A stretch of 64,000 nucleotides of DNA from JAOBAU01 sp034667465 (GCA_034667465.1 JAXDJV010000023.1:1-64000); one strand, 5' to 3'; positions 1 to 7,544 are shown, counted from the first letter of the stretch. Notes: generated by a model not told the origin, from the letters alone. Made by a program: numbers and translations.

Positions 1-39
1 CGGGCGGGGCGCGCTATCGCCGGCTTCGCGCCCCGCCCG
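1..39. repeat. Perfect 13-bp inverted repeat inside a coding frame
   Basis: Bases 1-13 (CGGGCGGGGCGCG) and 27-39 (CGCGCCCCGCCCG) are exact reverse complements around a 13-nt loop. The element may extend left of the window. It is read through in the frame of the crotonase gene. Confidence 0.75.
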
Positions 40-627
40 CCCGGATCCTTCGCACACGCTCAGGATGACATCCGCATCCTCGTCTTCCGCTCCGCCCGCC
101 CGCACATCTTCGCCGCCGGCGCTGACATGGCGGAGATGTCGCGCTTCAACGCGCGCGACGCCGCGGAGTTCGCGACACTCGGCCAGGAGCTCTTCGCGAC
201 GATCGAACGATTGCCGTTCATCACTGTCGCGCTGATCGACGGCGACTGCTTCGGCGGCGCACTCGATCTCGTCCTCTCATTCGATCTCCGCTTCGCGACG
301 CCGCGCTCCCGCTTCTCGCATCCCGGCGCAAAGCTCGGCATCGTCACCGGCTTCGGCGGAACCTCGCGCTGGCGAAAAGTGCTCGCCCCTCCCGCCGGGC
401 GTCGTCTGTTCCTGGCTAACGAAGTGCTGTCGTCATCGGAAGTGCTCGCCGTCGGCCTCGTCGATCGCGTCGCCGATTCGTTCGATGAGGAGCTGGCGCG
501 CCTCGCGACACTCGATCCGTCGACGACCAGGTTTCTGAAGGAACTGACGCGCGTTTCGGACGGGCTGACGCAGCCGCAGGTGATGATGTTCGCGGAGCGC
601 CTGGGACATCTATACTTCGGCGCCTGA
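1..627 (+). CDS. Crotonase (enoyl-CoA hydratase/isomerase) family protein, 5' end outside window
   Basis: The frame is open from base 1, so the gene is partial; the first ATG (127) lies inside the conserved oxyanion-hole segment (FAAGADM) and is not the start. The crotonase core is clear: IRILVFRS, AAGADM, then FGGALDLVLSFDLRFA and LGIVTGFGGT. Crotonases act on acyl-CoA thioesters. The two glutamates used by true hydratases appear to be replaced (ATPRSRF where AGEKAQF is usual, HPGAKLG where QPEILLG is usual), so ordinary hydratase activity is doubtful. The stop lies 3 nt before a methylcrotonyl-CoA carboxylase-type gene, so a role in branched-chain or acyl-CoA catabolism is inferred. Codons 1-23 are made of palindromic repeat sequence (separate entries). 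Confidence 0.8.
   Translation, partial: RAGRAIAGFAPRPPGSFAHAQDDIRILVFRSARPHIFAAGADMAEMSRFNARDAAEFATLGQELFATIERLPFITVALIDGDCFGGALDLVLSFDLRFATPRSRFSHPGAKLGIVTGFGGTSRWRKVLAPPAGRRLFLANEVLSSSEVLAVGLVDRVADSFDEELARLATLDPSTTRFLKELTRVSDGLTQPQVMMFAERLGHLYFGA
40..70. repeat. Half-copy of the GGATCC...GGATGACA repeat, in frame
   Basis: Bases 40-70 closely match the right arm of the large inverted repeat at 15857-15888 (CCCGGATCC, a CTCGC-type middle, GGATGACA). The copy is read in frame as part of the crotonase protein (GSFAHAQDD), just before the conserved IRIL strand. Confidence 0.65.
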
Positions 628-630
628 CGC

Positions 631-2238
631 ATGGAAACGCTCGACACACATCTCGATCCCGCCTCCGACGATTTCCGCCAGAATGCGGCTCGCCTCCAAT
701 CGCTCGTCGATGAGCTGAACGCGCGCCTCGTCACCGCGAAGCAGGGCGGCGGTCCGAAGTATCTCGCGCGTCATGTCGAGCAGGGGAAGATGCCGCCGCG
801 CGAACGGATCGCGTCGCTGCTCGATCCCGATACGCCGTTCCTCGAATTCTCCACGCTCGCCGCGAACGGCATGTACGACGACGAAGCGCCGGCGGCCGGG
901 ATCATCACCGGCGTCGGACGGATTCAGGGCCGCGAATGTCTGATCATCGCCAATGACGCGACGGTGAAAGGCGGCACCTACTTTCCGATCACCGTGAAGA
1001 AACATCTGCGCGCACAGGAAGTGGCGCTGCAGAACAATCTGCCGTGCGTCTACCTCGTCGATTCCGGCGGCGCGTTTCTTCCGCTGCAGGCCGACGTCTT
1101 TCCCGATCGCGAACACTTCGGTCGCATCTTCTACAACCAGGCGGTGATGTCGGCCGCCGAGATTCCGCAGATCTCCGCCGTGATGGGCTCGTGCACCGCG
1201 GGCGGCGCGTACGTTCCGGCGATGTCGGACGAAGCGGTCATCGTCAAAAACACCGGCACGATCTTCCTCGGCGGCCCGCCGCTTGTGAAAGCGGCGACCG
1301 GCGAAGAGGTGACCGCTGAAGAGCTCGGCGGCGCCGACGTCCACACGCGGATCAGCGGAGTCGCCGACCACTTCGCGGAAGACGATCCGCACGCCATCTC
1401 CATCATCCGCAACATCGTCGAGAACCTGCGCGTCGACAAGCACGAACCGGAAACGCGCATCGAGCCGGAAGCGCCGCTCTACGATCCGAAAGAACTGTAC
1501 GGCGTGATTCCGCGCGATCTTCGCAAGCCGTACGACGTCCGCGAAGTGATCGCGCGCATCGTCGACGGCTCGCGCTTCCAGGAGTTCAAGGAGCGCTACG
1601 CGACGACGCTCGTCACCGGCTTCGCGCGCATCTTCGGCTACAAGGTCGGCATCCTCGCCAACAACGGCGTGCTCTTTTCGGAGTCGGCGCTGAAGGCAAC
1701 GCACTTCATCGAGCTCTGCAATCAGCGGCGCATCCCGCTCGTTTTTCTGCAGAACATCACCGGCTTCATGGTCGGACGGCAGTACGAGCGCGGCGGCATC
1801 GCAAAGGATGGCGCAAAAATGGTGCACGCCGTCGCCAACGCCAGCGTGCCGAAGTTCACCGTGATCATCGGCGGCTCGTTCGGCGCCGGCAATTACGGGA
1901 TGTGCGGCCGCGCGTATTCGCCGCGCTTTCTCTGGATGTGGCCGAACGCGCGCATCTCCGTGATGGGCGGCGAGCAGGCCGCCAACGTGCTGACGACCGT
2001 GAAGCGCGATCAGCTCGCGCGCGCCGGCAAAGAGTTGTCCGCCGAGGAAGAGCGCGCCATCGCCGATCCGGTGCTCGCCAAGTACGAGACCGAAGGGAGC
2101 CCGTACTACTCGACCGCGCGACTCTGGGACGACGGCGTCATCGATCCCGCCGACACTCGCACATACCTCGGGCTCGGTCTCTCGATCGCGTACAACACGC
2201 CGATCGCGGCGCCGCGGTTCGGCGTTTTCCGGATGTAG
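631..2238 (+). CDS. mccB: Acyl-CoA carboxylase carboxyltransferase subunit, methylcrotonyl-CoA carboxylase beta type
   Basis: The 535-residue protein has the full length of methylcrotonoyl-CoA carboxylase beta subunits, which transfer carboxyl from carboxybiotin to 3-methylcrotonyl-CoA in leucine breakdown. Diagnostic segments are GGAFLPLQADVFPDREHFG near residue 147, GSCTAGGAYVPAMSDE near 186 and FLGGPPLVKAATGEEV after it. The C-terminal transferase half has GGSFGAGNYGMCGRAY near 414 and GGEQAANVL near 447. The biotin-carboxylase/BCCP partner is not in the window and probably lies upstream. The start is 3 nt after the crotonase stop; a TATACT box at 611-616 could also drive it. A propionyl-CoA carboxylase beta subunit is the main alternative, but the motif wording fits MCC better. 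Confidence 0.9.
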   Translation: METLDTHLDPASDDFRQNAARLQSLVDELNARLVTAKQGGGPKYLARHVEQGKMPPRERIASLLDPDTPFLEFSTLAANGMYDDEAPAAGIITGVGRIQGRECLIIANDATVKGGTYFPITVKKHLRAQEVALQNNLPCVYLVDSGGAFLPLQADVFPDREHFGRIFYNQAVMSAAEIPQISAVMGSCTAGGAYVPAMSDEAVIVKNTGTIFLGGPPLVKAATGEEVTAEELGGADVHTRISGVADHFAEDDPHAISIIRNIVENLRVDKHEPETRIEPEAPLYDPKELYGVIPRDLRKPYDVREVIARIVDGSRFQEFKERYATTLVTGFARIFGYKVGILANNGVLFSESALKATHFIELCNQRRIPLVFLQNITGFMVGRQYERGGIAKDGAKMVHAVANASVPKFTVIIGGSFGAGNYGMCGRAYSPRFLWMWPNARISVMGGEQAANVLTTVKRDQLARAGKELSAEEERAIADPVLAKYETEGSPYYSTARLWDDGVIDPADTRTYLGLGLSIAYNTPIAAPRFGVFRM

Positions 2239-2254
2239 AGAGCGGGCAGGGAAG

Positions 2255-3574
2255 ATGGCGACGCCATTTCCGAGCTGGGTCAAACCGGCATTCATCTCGA
2301 CCGCGGCCGTCATCGCCATCGCGTACGGCTGGTCGAGCTACACGCAGCGTTTCGCCCTGACCAACGAGCCGGACGCGGCGAAGGACACCGGTGCGGTGCG
2401 CGTCGAGAGCAGTTTCTCGCAACGCGATCTTTCGCCCGGCGACGATGTGAAGCTGAATGTTGTGATCACGAATCGTTCGTCGAGCACGCTGACGAATCCG
2501 TGGACGGTGGTGGAGACACCGGGACTGCTCGGCGATCGGATATTGCCTCGAATCGCGAACGTCGATCCAGGGGAACGGCAGAGCAACACGTTCGAGTTGC
2601 ACGCCGGCCGCGCTCAGGGACAGTTCCGTTCGCGTGTGACCGTTGGCTGGACGGCGAACGGTCAGCCGGTCGTCGCGTTTCTGACGCCGCCGACGGTCGC
2701 CGTTCGCAATCTGCCCGCGCGCGCAACGTGGATCGCCGCTGCCATTCAGGCGCTCAGCAAAGATCTCGCGCTGCCGATCATCGTCGTCATCCTCGCTGCG
2801 ATCTTCAAGCGCGCCGAAGAAGAAGAGAAGCTGGCGCGTGAAGACCGGCAGCGCGACGACGATCGCATCAGCGAAACGTGGCGATTGTTGCTGCCGCGCC
2901 ATCACGACAACGCGACGCTTTTCTATCTGCCGCTGCTCGGTGCGATCGGACAGTTCCGGACTGCGTATGCCGATTACGCGAAGCACAACCGCTCCGCCGA
3001 CGTGCGGAAAGCATTCTTTTTCTTCCTGCTCGTCTTCTGGCGGATGCGTCGTCTGCAGGCGAAGATCGGCGGCCTCCACTTCAAGAATCGTGACGGCGAG
3101 AAAGTCGCGGCGCTGACCTGGAACATCGTCATCAGACAGGCCGAGCTCACGTTCATCGACCGCGCGCTTCGCGACGTCGCCGTCGATTCGCTCTCAGCCG
3201 ACGAGAATCCGGTCAGCTATGCCGTCTACGTGAAGAAGCTCGAGTACCGATCGCCGCACCGCGAGCTGCGCGAGCGATTCATCGCGTGGCGGACGGTTCC
3301 GGCAGCTCCGCAGCCGCATGTGCGCCTGACGCTGAAGGACATCGACGGGCTGCTCGGTTTCTTCTACGCGCTGACGAGTTTCGAATGCAACCGGCCGTAC
3401 GAATACTGGTACGGAGCGAAGCCCGATTTCCCGGCCGAGGCGGTTGCGAGCTTCGTGGCCCAGCCGCTTTTCCTGGAGCCGCTGCTCGCGGAATTGCGTG
3501 CTCATCTGCGCAGTTATCTCGATGCGATCAAGGACAAGTACGAGATCGCGGAGATCACGTGGCATGCCCCTTGA
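2255..3574 (+). CDS. Membrane protein with extracytoplasmic beta domain, unknown function
   Basis: I do not recognise this 439-residue protein. A membrane segment lies near residues 10-25. A region of about residues 40-160 reads like an immunoglobulin-like/CARDB-type beta fold (LSPGDDVKLNVVITNRSS). A second hydrophobic helix at about 170-187 is followed by a highly charged linker (RAEEEEKLAREDRQRDDD) and a mostly helical cytosolic domain rich in Trp, Tyr and Arg. The layout suggests two membrane passes with the middle domain outside. The gene begins 16 nt after mccB with a weak GGGAAG site and may be cotranscribed with it. There is no enzymatic motif. Confidence 0.6.
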   Translation: MATPFPSWVKPAFISTAAVIAIAYGWSSYTQRFALTNEPDAAKDTGAVRVESSFSQRDLSPGDDVKLNVVITNRSSSTLTNPWTVVETPGLLGDRILPRIANVDPGERQSNTFELHAGRAQGQFRSRVTVGWTANGQPVVAFLTPPTVAVRNLPARATWIAAAIQALSKDLALPIIVVILAAIFKRAEEEEKLAREDRQRDDDRISETWRLLLPRHHDNATLFYLPLLGAIGQFRTAYADYAKHNRSADVRKAFFFFLLVFWRMRRLQAKIGGLHFKNRDGEKVAALTWNIVIRQAELTFIDRALRDVAVDSLSADENPVSYAVYVKKLEYRSPHRELRERFIAWRTVPAAPQPHVRLTLKDIDGLLGFFYALTSFECNRPYEYWYGAKPDFPAEAVASFVAQPLFLEPLLAELRAHLRSYLDAIKDKYEIAEITWHAP

Positions 3575-3580
3575 TCGTTT

Positions 3581-3609
3581 TTGACACCACGCCATCGCTG
3601 CAGTACCTT
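3581..3609 (+). promoter_or_regulatory. Sigma-70-type promoter with near-consensus -35
   Basis: TTGACA at 3581-3586 is separated by exactly 17 nt from TACCTT at 3604-3609. Predicted transcription begins near 3616, just upstream of a Shine-Dalgarno and a seven-codon reading frame, and would end at the terminator 3678-3710. Confidence 0.6.
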
Positions 3610-3631
3610 GATTGGCGTCGGAGGCTTAAAT

Positions 3632-3655
3632 ATGGCTACCGAGATTGTGACTTAA
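3632..3655 (+). CDS. Possible seven-residue leader peptide (MATEIVT)
   Basis: ATG at 3632 is preceded by GGAGG at 3620-3624 with ideal 7-nt spacing and followed by six sense codons and TAA. It sits between a good promoter and a strong terminator upstream of a HAD hydrolase gene, as in an attenuation leader. Alternatively the roughly 95-nt transcript is a small RNA and the frame is incidental. No regulatory codon run (such as repeated His or Thr) is visible. Confidence 0.35.
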   Translation: MATEIVT

Positions 3656-3677
3656 GGCGCAATGCCTGACGTCCTTG

Positions 3678-3710
3678 AGCGCAGAGCTTCGGCTCTGCGC
3701 TTTCGTTTTT
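3678..3710 (+). terminator. Intrinsic terminator with UUCG tetraloop
   Basis: AGCGCAGAGC (3678-3687), TTCG loop, GCTCTGCGCT (3692-3701) form a perfect 10-bp stem followed by TTCGTTTTT. It would end the short transcript from 3616 and readthrough from the gene at 2255-3574. Confidence 0.85.
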
Positions 3711-3727
3711 GCCCACCGTTCATGACG

Positions 3728-3733
3728 TAGACT
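3728..3733 (+). promoter_or_regulatory. -10 box TAGACT for the HAD hydrolase gene
   Basis: TAGACT lies 13 nt before the ATG at 3747, immediately after the terminator, giving a leader of only a few nucleotides and no Shine-Dalgarno. Confidence 0.5.
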
Positions 3734-3746
3734 ACCGCTCCGCGTC

Positions 3747-4367
3747 ATGCCTGCTGAAACCTGGTTCCTCTTCGACCTCGGCAACACCGTCATCAAGCTC
3801 GCGTACGAGCGCGTGCTGGAGAACCTTCGCCGCCAGTCGAAGATGACGCGCGATGAGCTCGTCGACCTGCTCGAGCAGGCCGGTGGTTATCGCGACCTGG
3901 AGCGCGGCGCGATCACCTTCTGGGAGTTCTACGAGTTCCTCTGCGATCGCGCCGGCTATCGCGGTTCCATCCGCGAGTTTCACGATCTCTGGAGCGACTT
4001 TTTCGACGGACCGATCCTCGGCATCGAAGACGTGCTCGAGCGCGTGCGTGCGCGGTATCGCGTGGCGTTTCTATCCAACACGAACGAGATTCACGCCGAG
4101 CTGATCCCGCGCCGATTTGCCGCGCTCTTTCGCAAAGACGATCGTTTCGTCTTCTCGTATCGCTTCCGCGTCGCCAAGCCCGATCCGGAGTTTTTCCGGC
4201 GCGCGCTCGAAGTGGTCGGCGCGCTCGCCCATCACACGATCTACGTCGATGATCTCGTCGAGAACGTCATCGCCGCGCGCTCGCTCGGCATGAAGGCGTT
4301 TCAGTTCCGCGATTCGATGACGCTCCTGCAGGAGCTCGAGAGCGAAGAGCTGTTGCCGCCGGTCTGA
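3747..4367 (+). CDS. HAD-superfamily (subfamily IA) hydrolase
   Basis: This 206-residue protein has the four HAD motifs: FDLGNT (nucleophile D10, with Gly at the usual second Asp position, as in YihX-type phosphatases), SNT near residue 110, the lysine of VAKPDP near 143 and DD at 168-169. A helical cap (about residues 20-95) lies between motifs I and II, typical of subfamily IA. It probably dephosphorylates a small phosphorylated metabolite in the cytoplasm; the substrate cannot be read from sequence. It has its own -10 box (3728-3733) behind a terminator, so expression could depend on the short upstream unit at 3581-3710. Confidence 0.85.
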   Translation: MPAETWFLFDLGNTVIKLAYERVLENLRRQSKMTRDELVDLLEQAGGYRDLERGAITFWEFYEFLCDRAGYRGSIREFHDLWSDFFDGPILGIEDVLERVRARYRVAFLSNTNEIHAELIPRRFAALFRKDDRFVFSYRFRVAKPDPEFFRRALEVVGALAHHTIYVDDLVENVIAARSLGMKAFQFRDSMTLLQELESEELLPPV

Positions 4368-4373
4368 CAGCCG

Positions 4374-5402
4374 TCACTCGATTAGTGCGCTCCTCACGCT
4401 CTTCGTCAGCCAGTCATCGCCGTACCACTGGCGATGGAACTGTTTGAGCGCGTCGCGCTCGCCTGAGCCGGCCGGCGCTTTCTTTCCGCTGGTGCTGTGG
4501 AAGAGTTTCGGGAACGTGCCGAGGACGAAGGCGAAGTTGCGCTTCGCATACTCCTCGCCGACGCGCGTGAATGACGCGCCGTCGATCGAGAACTTCTGCA
4601 CGCCTTTGTACGACAGCTCGACGCGCGTGAACTTCTTCTCTTTCAGCTTCTTCGCGAACTCGAGGAATGCCGTGTGGACGTCGATCGGCGTCTGCTTCAC
4701 GCTCACCGACTTCAGGTCGTACACGACCACGCCAGGCACGACCCAGTATTCGTAGTGCGCCGAGACTTCCATGCCGTTGAACGCGGCGTTCTCTTTCAGC
4801 ACGTCGTTCATCGGCTGCTGGAGGAGCAGCATGTTCGCCGTGTAGCCGATCACGGCGGCGATCAGCGGCGTGCCGACGAAAACGAGCCGCTTGCCGCGCA
4901 GGCTCGGGATCGCAATCGAGACGCGCTCGAGACGCATCTGACGGCCGATCATCGACCAAAAGCGGCGCTTCTTTTTCACGCCGGTCTCATCGAGCTCCGG
5001 CGGCTCCGCGGGAATCGCGTAATAGATGATCGAGAGCAGCAGACCGGCAGCGATCGAAACGAGTCCGACCTGTCGGAAGACCAGCAGAGCGGCGAGGCCG
5101 AAGATGTACGCGATCCAGCTCGCGTAATTCACGCGCGCGCGAAGTCGCGTGGCGCGATCGCGGAAGTAATCGTCGTTGACGATCTCGGAGCAATGCTGGC
5201 AGCGGATGGCGTTCGACGGAATCTCGCCGCCGCAGAAACGGCAGTGATAAACGGTCTGGTCCGCGGCGCGGCGTTTCGCACCGGCGAAGTCCTCGGAACG
5301 GCGTTTTTTGTTGTCCTGCTGAAGCTTCATCAGCAGCAGGCCGCAGCTCGTGCAGGAGGATGCGCCCGGCTCGGCTAAGGAGTTGCATTCGGGGCAGCGC
5401 AT
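4374..5402 (-). CDS. Double zinc-ribbon membrane protein, unknown function
   Basis: The 342-residue protein starts with two zinc ribbons: C3/C6 with C17/C20, and C54/C57 with C68/C71. Two membrane helices follow at about 93-128 and a third at about 170-190. The C-terminal half is a mixed alpha/beta domain that is probably on the other face of the membrane. It ends 6 nt from the convergent HAD gene. The ATG at 5402 is preceded by TAGGCT (5409-5414) with a 6-nt gap and no Shine-Dalgarno, a leaderless arrangement that supports this start. No enzyme motif is seen; zinc ribbons of this kind often act in protein interaction. Confidence 0.7.
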   Translation of the reverse strand: MRCPECNSLAEPGASSCTSCGLLLMKLQQDNKKRRSEDFAGAKRRAADQTVYHCRFCGGEIPSNAIRCQHCSEIVNDDYFRDRATRLRARVNYASWIAYIFGLAALLVFRQVGLVSIAAGLLLSIIYYAIPAEPPELDETGVKKKRRFWSMIGRQMRLERVSIAIPSLRGKRLVFVGTPLIAAVIGYTANMLLLQQPMNDVLKENAAFNGMEVSAHYEYWVVPGVVVYDLKSVSVKQTPIDVHTAFLEFAKKLKEKKFTRVELSYKGVQKFSIDGASFTRVGEEYAKRNFAFVLGTFPKLFHSTSGKKAPAGSGERDALKQFHRQWYGDDWLTKSVRSALIE

Positions 5403-5408
5403 AGATGC

Positions 5409-5414
5409 AGCCTA
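5409..5414 (-). promoter_or_regulatory. -10 box TAGGCT, leaderless start of the zinc-ribbon gene
   Basis: Read on the minus strand, TAGGCT ends 6 nt before the ATG at 5402; no ribosome binding site is present. Confidence 0.45.
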
Positions 5415-5459
5415 CTGCAAACGGTTGGCCATCGTATGAAAAGTTATTAGGGGCGAGCC

Positions 5460-5535
5460 ATGAGGTATGGGGTATGAGGTATGGGGTATGGGTAGAGGCC
5501 GCTTTTACTCATGCCTCATTGCTCATGCCTCATCC
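5460..5535. repeat. GAGGTATG/CATGCCTCAT palindromic repeat, copy 1
   Basis: Direct repeats of ATGAGGTATGGGGT occupy 5460-5490, followed by AGGCC and by TTACTCATGCCTCAT and CTCATGCCTCAT in inverted orientation. It can fold into an imperfect hairpin and runs up to the stop codon of the beta-barrel gene (5536). The same family recurs at 41137-41212. Confidence 0.75.
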
Positions 5536-6387
5536 CTATCGCCGCCCAAACCGGCGCTCGATATTGAACCCGAGATGCAGATCGCCACGGTCGAGGGCGG
5601 CACCCTGATACGTCGTCGTCACGTACTGATCGGCCATCGTCGAATTGCTGTTCGTCAGCATGATCTCGAAGTAGTGGCCGCCGATGGCGCGCTTCAGTCC
5701 GAGCGCCCAGCCGAAATCGCCGCGCGTCGAATCCGGCAGATCGCGATTCTTCGGGATGAACTCGCCGACGATGCTCAGCGCCGGACGAACCATGATGGCG
5801 ATGCCGACCGGCATGTTCGTGGCATGATCGAAGAGCGCCTGCGAGCTCGAGCCCGAAACGGCGCGGCCCGCATTCGTGACGAACATCGGCAGCGCGAAGA
5901 TCTCCGCGCGATTGCCGAGCTGCCGCGAAATGATCAGCTGCGCGAAGAACGACGTCCGGTCTTTCAGATTCTGTTCGGTGCGCCAGTCGGCGCCGCCGCG
6001 CACCGCGAGCGCGAACGGAATCGCCGCCGCCTGCTGCACGACGATGTACTTCGCCGCGAGCTCGATGTCGTCGAGCGCGTTGCTGCGCATGAACGAGAAC
6101 TGCAGATCGGGATGCGGCGCATACGACAGACCGAGCGCGACGTCGGCGTTGCTGTCGAGACCGAAGAGCGTGTGAATGCGATCGCTGCCGCTGCCCTGAT
6201 CGATCGATTGATTGAATCGGTGCGTGAACTTCACTTCCCACGTTCCCTCGGACGGGATGTGCGAAGTCGGCAATGTCAGCAAAGTGTCGCCGAGCGGAAT
6301 CGGCGCGATGGGCGTGTAGCGGTTCTGCGCGGCGGCGGTCAGCGCGATGAGCATCGCCGCGCCGGCGCACGCGATCGTCTTAATCAT
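5536..6387 (-). CDS. Secreted beta-barrel protein, DUF5777-like
   Basis: The 283-residue protein begins MIKTIACAGAAMLIALTAAAQ, a clear Sec signal peptide. The rest alternates short polar turns with amphipathic strands (YFEIMLTNSNST, GDLHLGFNIERRFG at the C-terminus), as in an outer-membrane barrel. The wording resembles the DUF5777 beta-barrel family. The ATG at 6387 overlaps the last codons of the upstream lipoprotein gene by 8 nt (ATGATTAA), which decides the start and implies translational coupling. Pairing with a haem-binding lipoprotein suggests an envelope redox or uptake role; the function is not known. Confidence 0.75.
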   Translation of the reverse strand: MIKTIACAGAAMLIALTAAAQNRYTPIAPIPLGDTLLTLPTSHIPSEGTWEVKFTHRFNQSIDQGSGSDRIHTLFGLDSNADVALGLSYAPHPDLQFSFMRSNALDDIELAAKYIVVQQAAAIPFALAVRGGADWRTEQNLKDRTSFFAQLIISRQLGNRAEIFALPMFVTNAGRAVSGSSSQALFDHATNMPVGIAIMVRPALSIVGEFIPKNRDLPDSTRGDFGWALGLKRAIGGHYFEIMLTNSNSTMADQYVTTTYQGAALDRGDLHLGFNIERRFGRR

Positions 6388-6808
6388 TCGGAGCACCTCG
6401 GCGAATCCAGTCGCGGACCAGTTTGAGTTGCGCGTCCGACAGGTACGGTCCGCCCTGCGGCATCCGGTCGCCGGTGATGCCGGCGCCAGTGATCTTGCGA
6501 TAGAGATACGAATTGGCGGGATCGTTCGGCGCAACGCGCATCAGCTGCGGCATTTCGACGCTCGGAACTCCGACGACCGCCGCGTACGCGCGGCCTGCCG
6601 TGAGGACCTGCTGCGATTGCTGGCCGAGCGTGTCGTGGCAGCCGAGGCGCGCGCAGGTGGGGGTGAAAACCTCGGATTGCACGCGGGTGAACGTCGCCGT
6701 TTGATCGATCGGATCGCCGCCGCTGCCGGATCCGGGGTCGGTCGGCAATTCCTTCAACCTGCCACAGCCGGCAACGAGGATCGCAAGGAAGAGAAGGCCT
6801 CGTTTCAT
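6380..6808 (-). CDS. Cytochrome c-like lipoprotein with CX4CH motif
   Basis: The 142-residue protein starts MKRGLLFLAILVAGC, a lipoprotein signal with the lipidation cysteine at residue 15 (start chosen at 6808 rather than the longer 6826 because it gives a clean signal). The mature part has CARLGCH, a CX4CH variant of the CXXCH haem site, and near the C-terminus RMPQGGPYLSD, whose Met is the usual distal ligand position in such domains. I read it as a periplasmic mono-haem domain of the type seen in Planctomycetes, Myxococcota and Acidobacteria. It is coupled to the downstream barrel protein. Confidence 0.7.
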   Translation of the reverse strand: MKRGLLFLAILVAGCGRLKELPTDPGSGSGGDPIDQTATFTRVQSEVFTPTCARLGCHDTLGQQSQQVLTAGRAYAAVVGVPSVEMPQLMRVAPNDPANSYLYRKITGAGITGDRMPQGGPYLSDAQLKLVRDWIRRGAPND

Positions 6809-6834
6809 GCGGCGAAAGGTTAACACGTCAACAA

Positions 6835-6864
6835 AAAACGGACGGCCGCTAGGCCGTCCGTTTT
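6835..6864 (-). terminator. Intrinsic terminator (symmetrical)
   Basis: AAAACGGACGGCC (6835-6847), GCTA loop and GGCCGTCCGTTTT (6852-6864) form a perfect 13-bp stem. On the minus strand it is followed by a T run (complement of 6833-6838) and ends the transcript of the small secreted gene 6881-7081. Confidence 0.85.
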
Positions 6865-6880
6865 CACGATTGTGACTGGA

Positions 6881-7081
6881 CTACTGCTTAGTCCGCTCGC
6901 ACGTTTTCGCTTCGCCGTCTTTGTGCGCGCACGTCGCCTTCGCGCACTCCTTCTTATCTTTCTTGCACTCGGCGCCCTTCGGGCAACTCGCAGACGTCTT
7001 GTCGCACTTGCGAGTTTCGCCGGCGGTGGCGACGAGCGGAACGAGCGTGAGCGCGGCGATCAACAGATAACGAGCTTTCAT
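6881..7081 (-). CDS. Small secreted cysteine-rich protein
   Basis: The 66-residue product has a signal peptide (MKARYLLIAALTLVPLVATAG) and a mature part of about 45 residues with six cysteines and many lysines. The ATG at 7081 has a GGAGAA Shine-Dalgarno, which favours it over the in-frame start 15 nt upstream. The even number of cysteines suggests disulphides or metal binding in the periplasm. No family is recognised. A strong terminator follows at once. Confidence 0.6.
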   Translation of the reverse strand: MKARYLLIAALTLVPLVATAGETRKCDKTSASCPKGAECKKDKKECAKATCAHKDGEAKTCERTKQ

Positions 7082-7137
7082 TTTTGATTTCTCCATTCAT
7101 TCGAACTGCGTGTGCAGGAAGCGGCGGCGCACGGGTA

Positions 7138-7446
7138 TCAAATGCGGAGCTGAATCGTGTCGAGCGGTGCGTAGTACGTCGAGCGCTCGATGCGATGCTC
7201 GACGATCGGGGATGACTGCAGGCGTGCGATGCGCGGCGCAGCGTGCGACGGCACGGCCGGAATGACGAGCAGGGGCTGGAGCGTGACGACCGGCGTCTGG
7301 ACGGTGAGCGTCGTGCGCGCGCAACATGGATGCAGCGTCGCATGGCGCGGCACGTGCGGCATTTGCGCGCTGTAACAGATCAGCGGCAGCGGTGCGCCGA
7401 TCATCGCCAGCATCAGCACGATCGCGGCAATGCTCTTCACTCGCAT
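7138..7446 (-). CDS. Small secreted protein, unknown function
   Basis: The 102-residue product starts MRVKSIAAIVLMLAMIGAPLPLICYSA, a signal peptide. The mature part is Pro- and His-rich (HVPRHATLHPCCA) with a paired Cys that could bind metal. ATG 7446 is preceded on the minus strand by TACTAT (7455-7460) with an 8-nt gap, so the mRNA is probably leaderless. The gene is divergent from the threonine operon. No homologue is recognised. Confidence 0.5.
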   Translation of the reverse strand: MRVKSIAAIVLMLAMIGAPLPLICYSAQMPHVPRHATLHPCCARTTLTVQTPVVTLQPLLVIPAVPSHAAPRIARLQSSPIVEHRIERSTYYAPLDTIQLRI

Positions 7447-7454
7447 GTTCTTCA

Positions 7455-7460
7455 ATAGTA
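7455..7460 (-). promoter_or_regulatory. -10 box TACTAT for the small secreted gene
   Basis: TACTAT on the minus strand ends 8 nt before the ATG at 7446; no Shine-Dalgarno. Confidence 0.4.
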
Positions 7461-7528
7461 CGGCCGGGCGGTCAGACGGTTCCGGCAGCGCTCAAACGTT
7501 CGTGTGAACGTGTGGCCGTGGGCGCGGC

Positions 7529-7534
7529 TACAAT
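7529..7534 (+). promoter_or_regulatory. -10 box TACAAT of the thr operon
   Basis: TACAAT ends 10 nt before ATG 7545. A start about 7 nt downstream would make the message leaderless and would exclude the earlier in-frame ATG at 7533, which overlaps the box. Confidence 0.5.
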
Positions 7535-7544
7535 GCCCGCCCCA

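Noticed and set aside
610..2319. Long open frame on the minus strand opposite the carboxyltransferase gene
   Set aside because: The plus strand encodes an unmistakable conserved enzyme; the antisense frame is Arg/Asp/Ala-rich low-complexity sequence, a by-product of high GC and third-position bias.
7533..7535. ATG 7533 as the thrA start
   Set aside because: It overlaps the TACAAT -10 box and adds only four residues; ATG 7545 fits the leaderless pattern better. It cannot be excluded.
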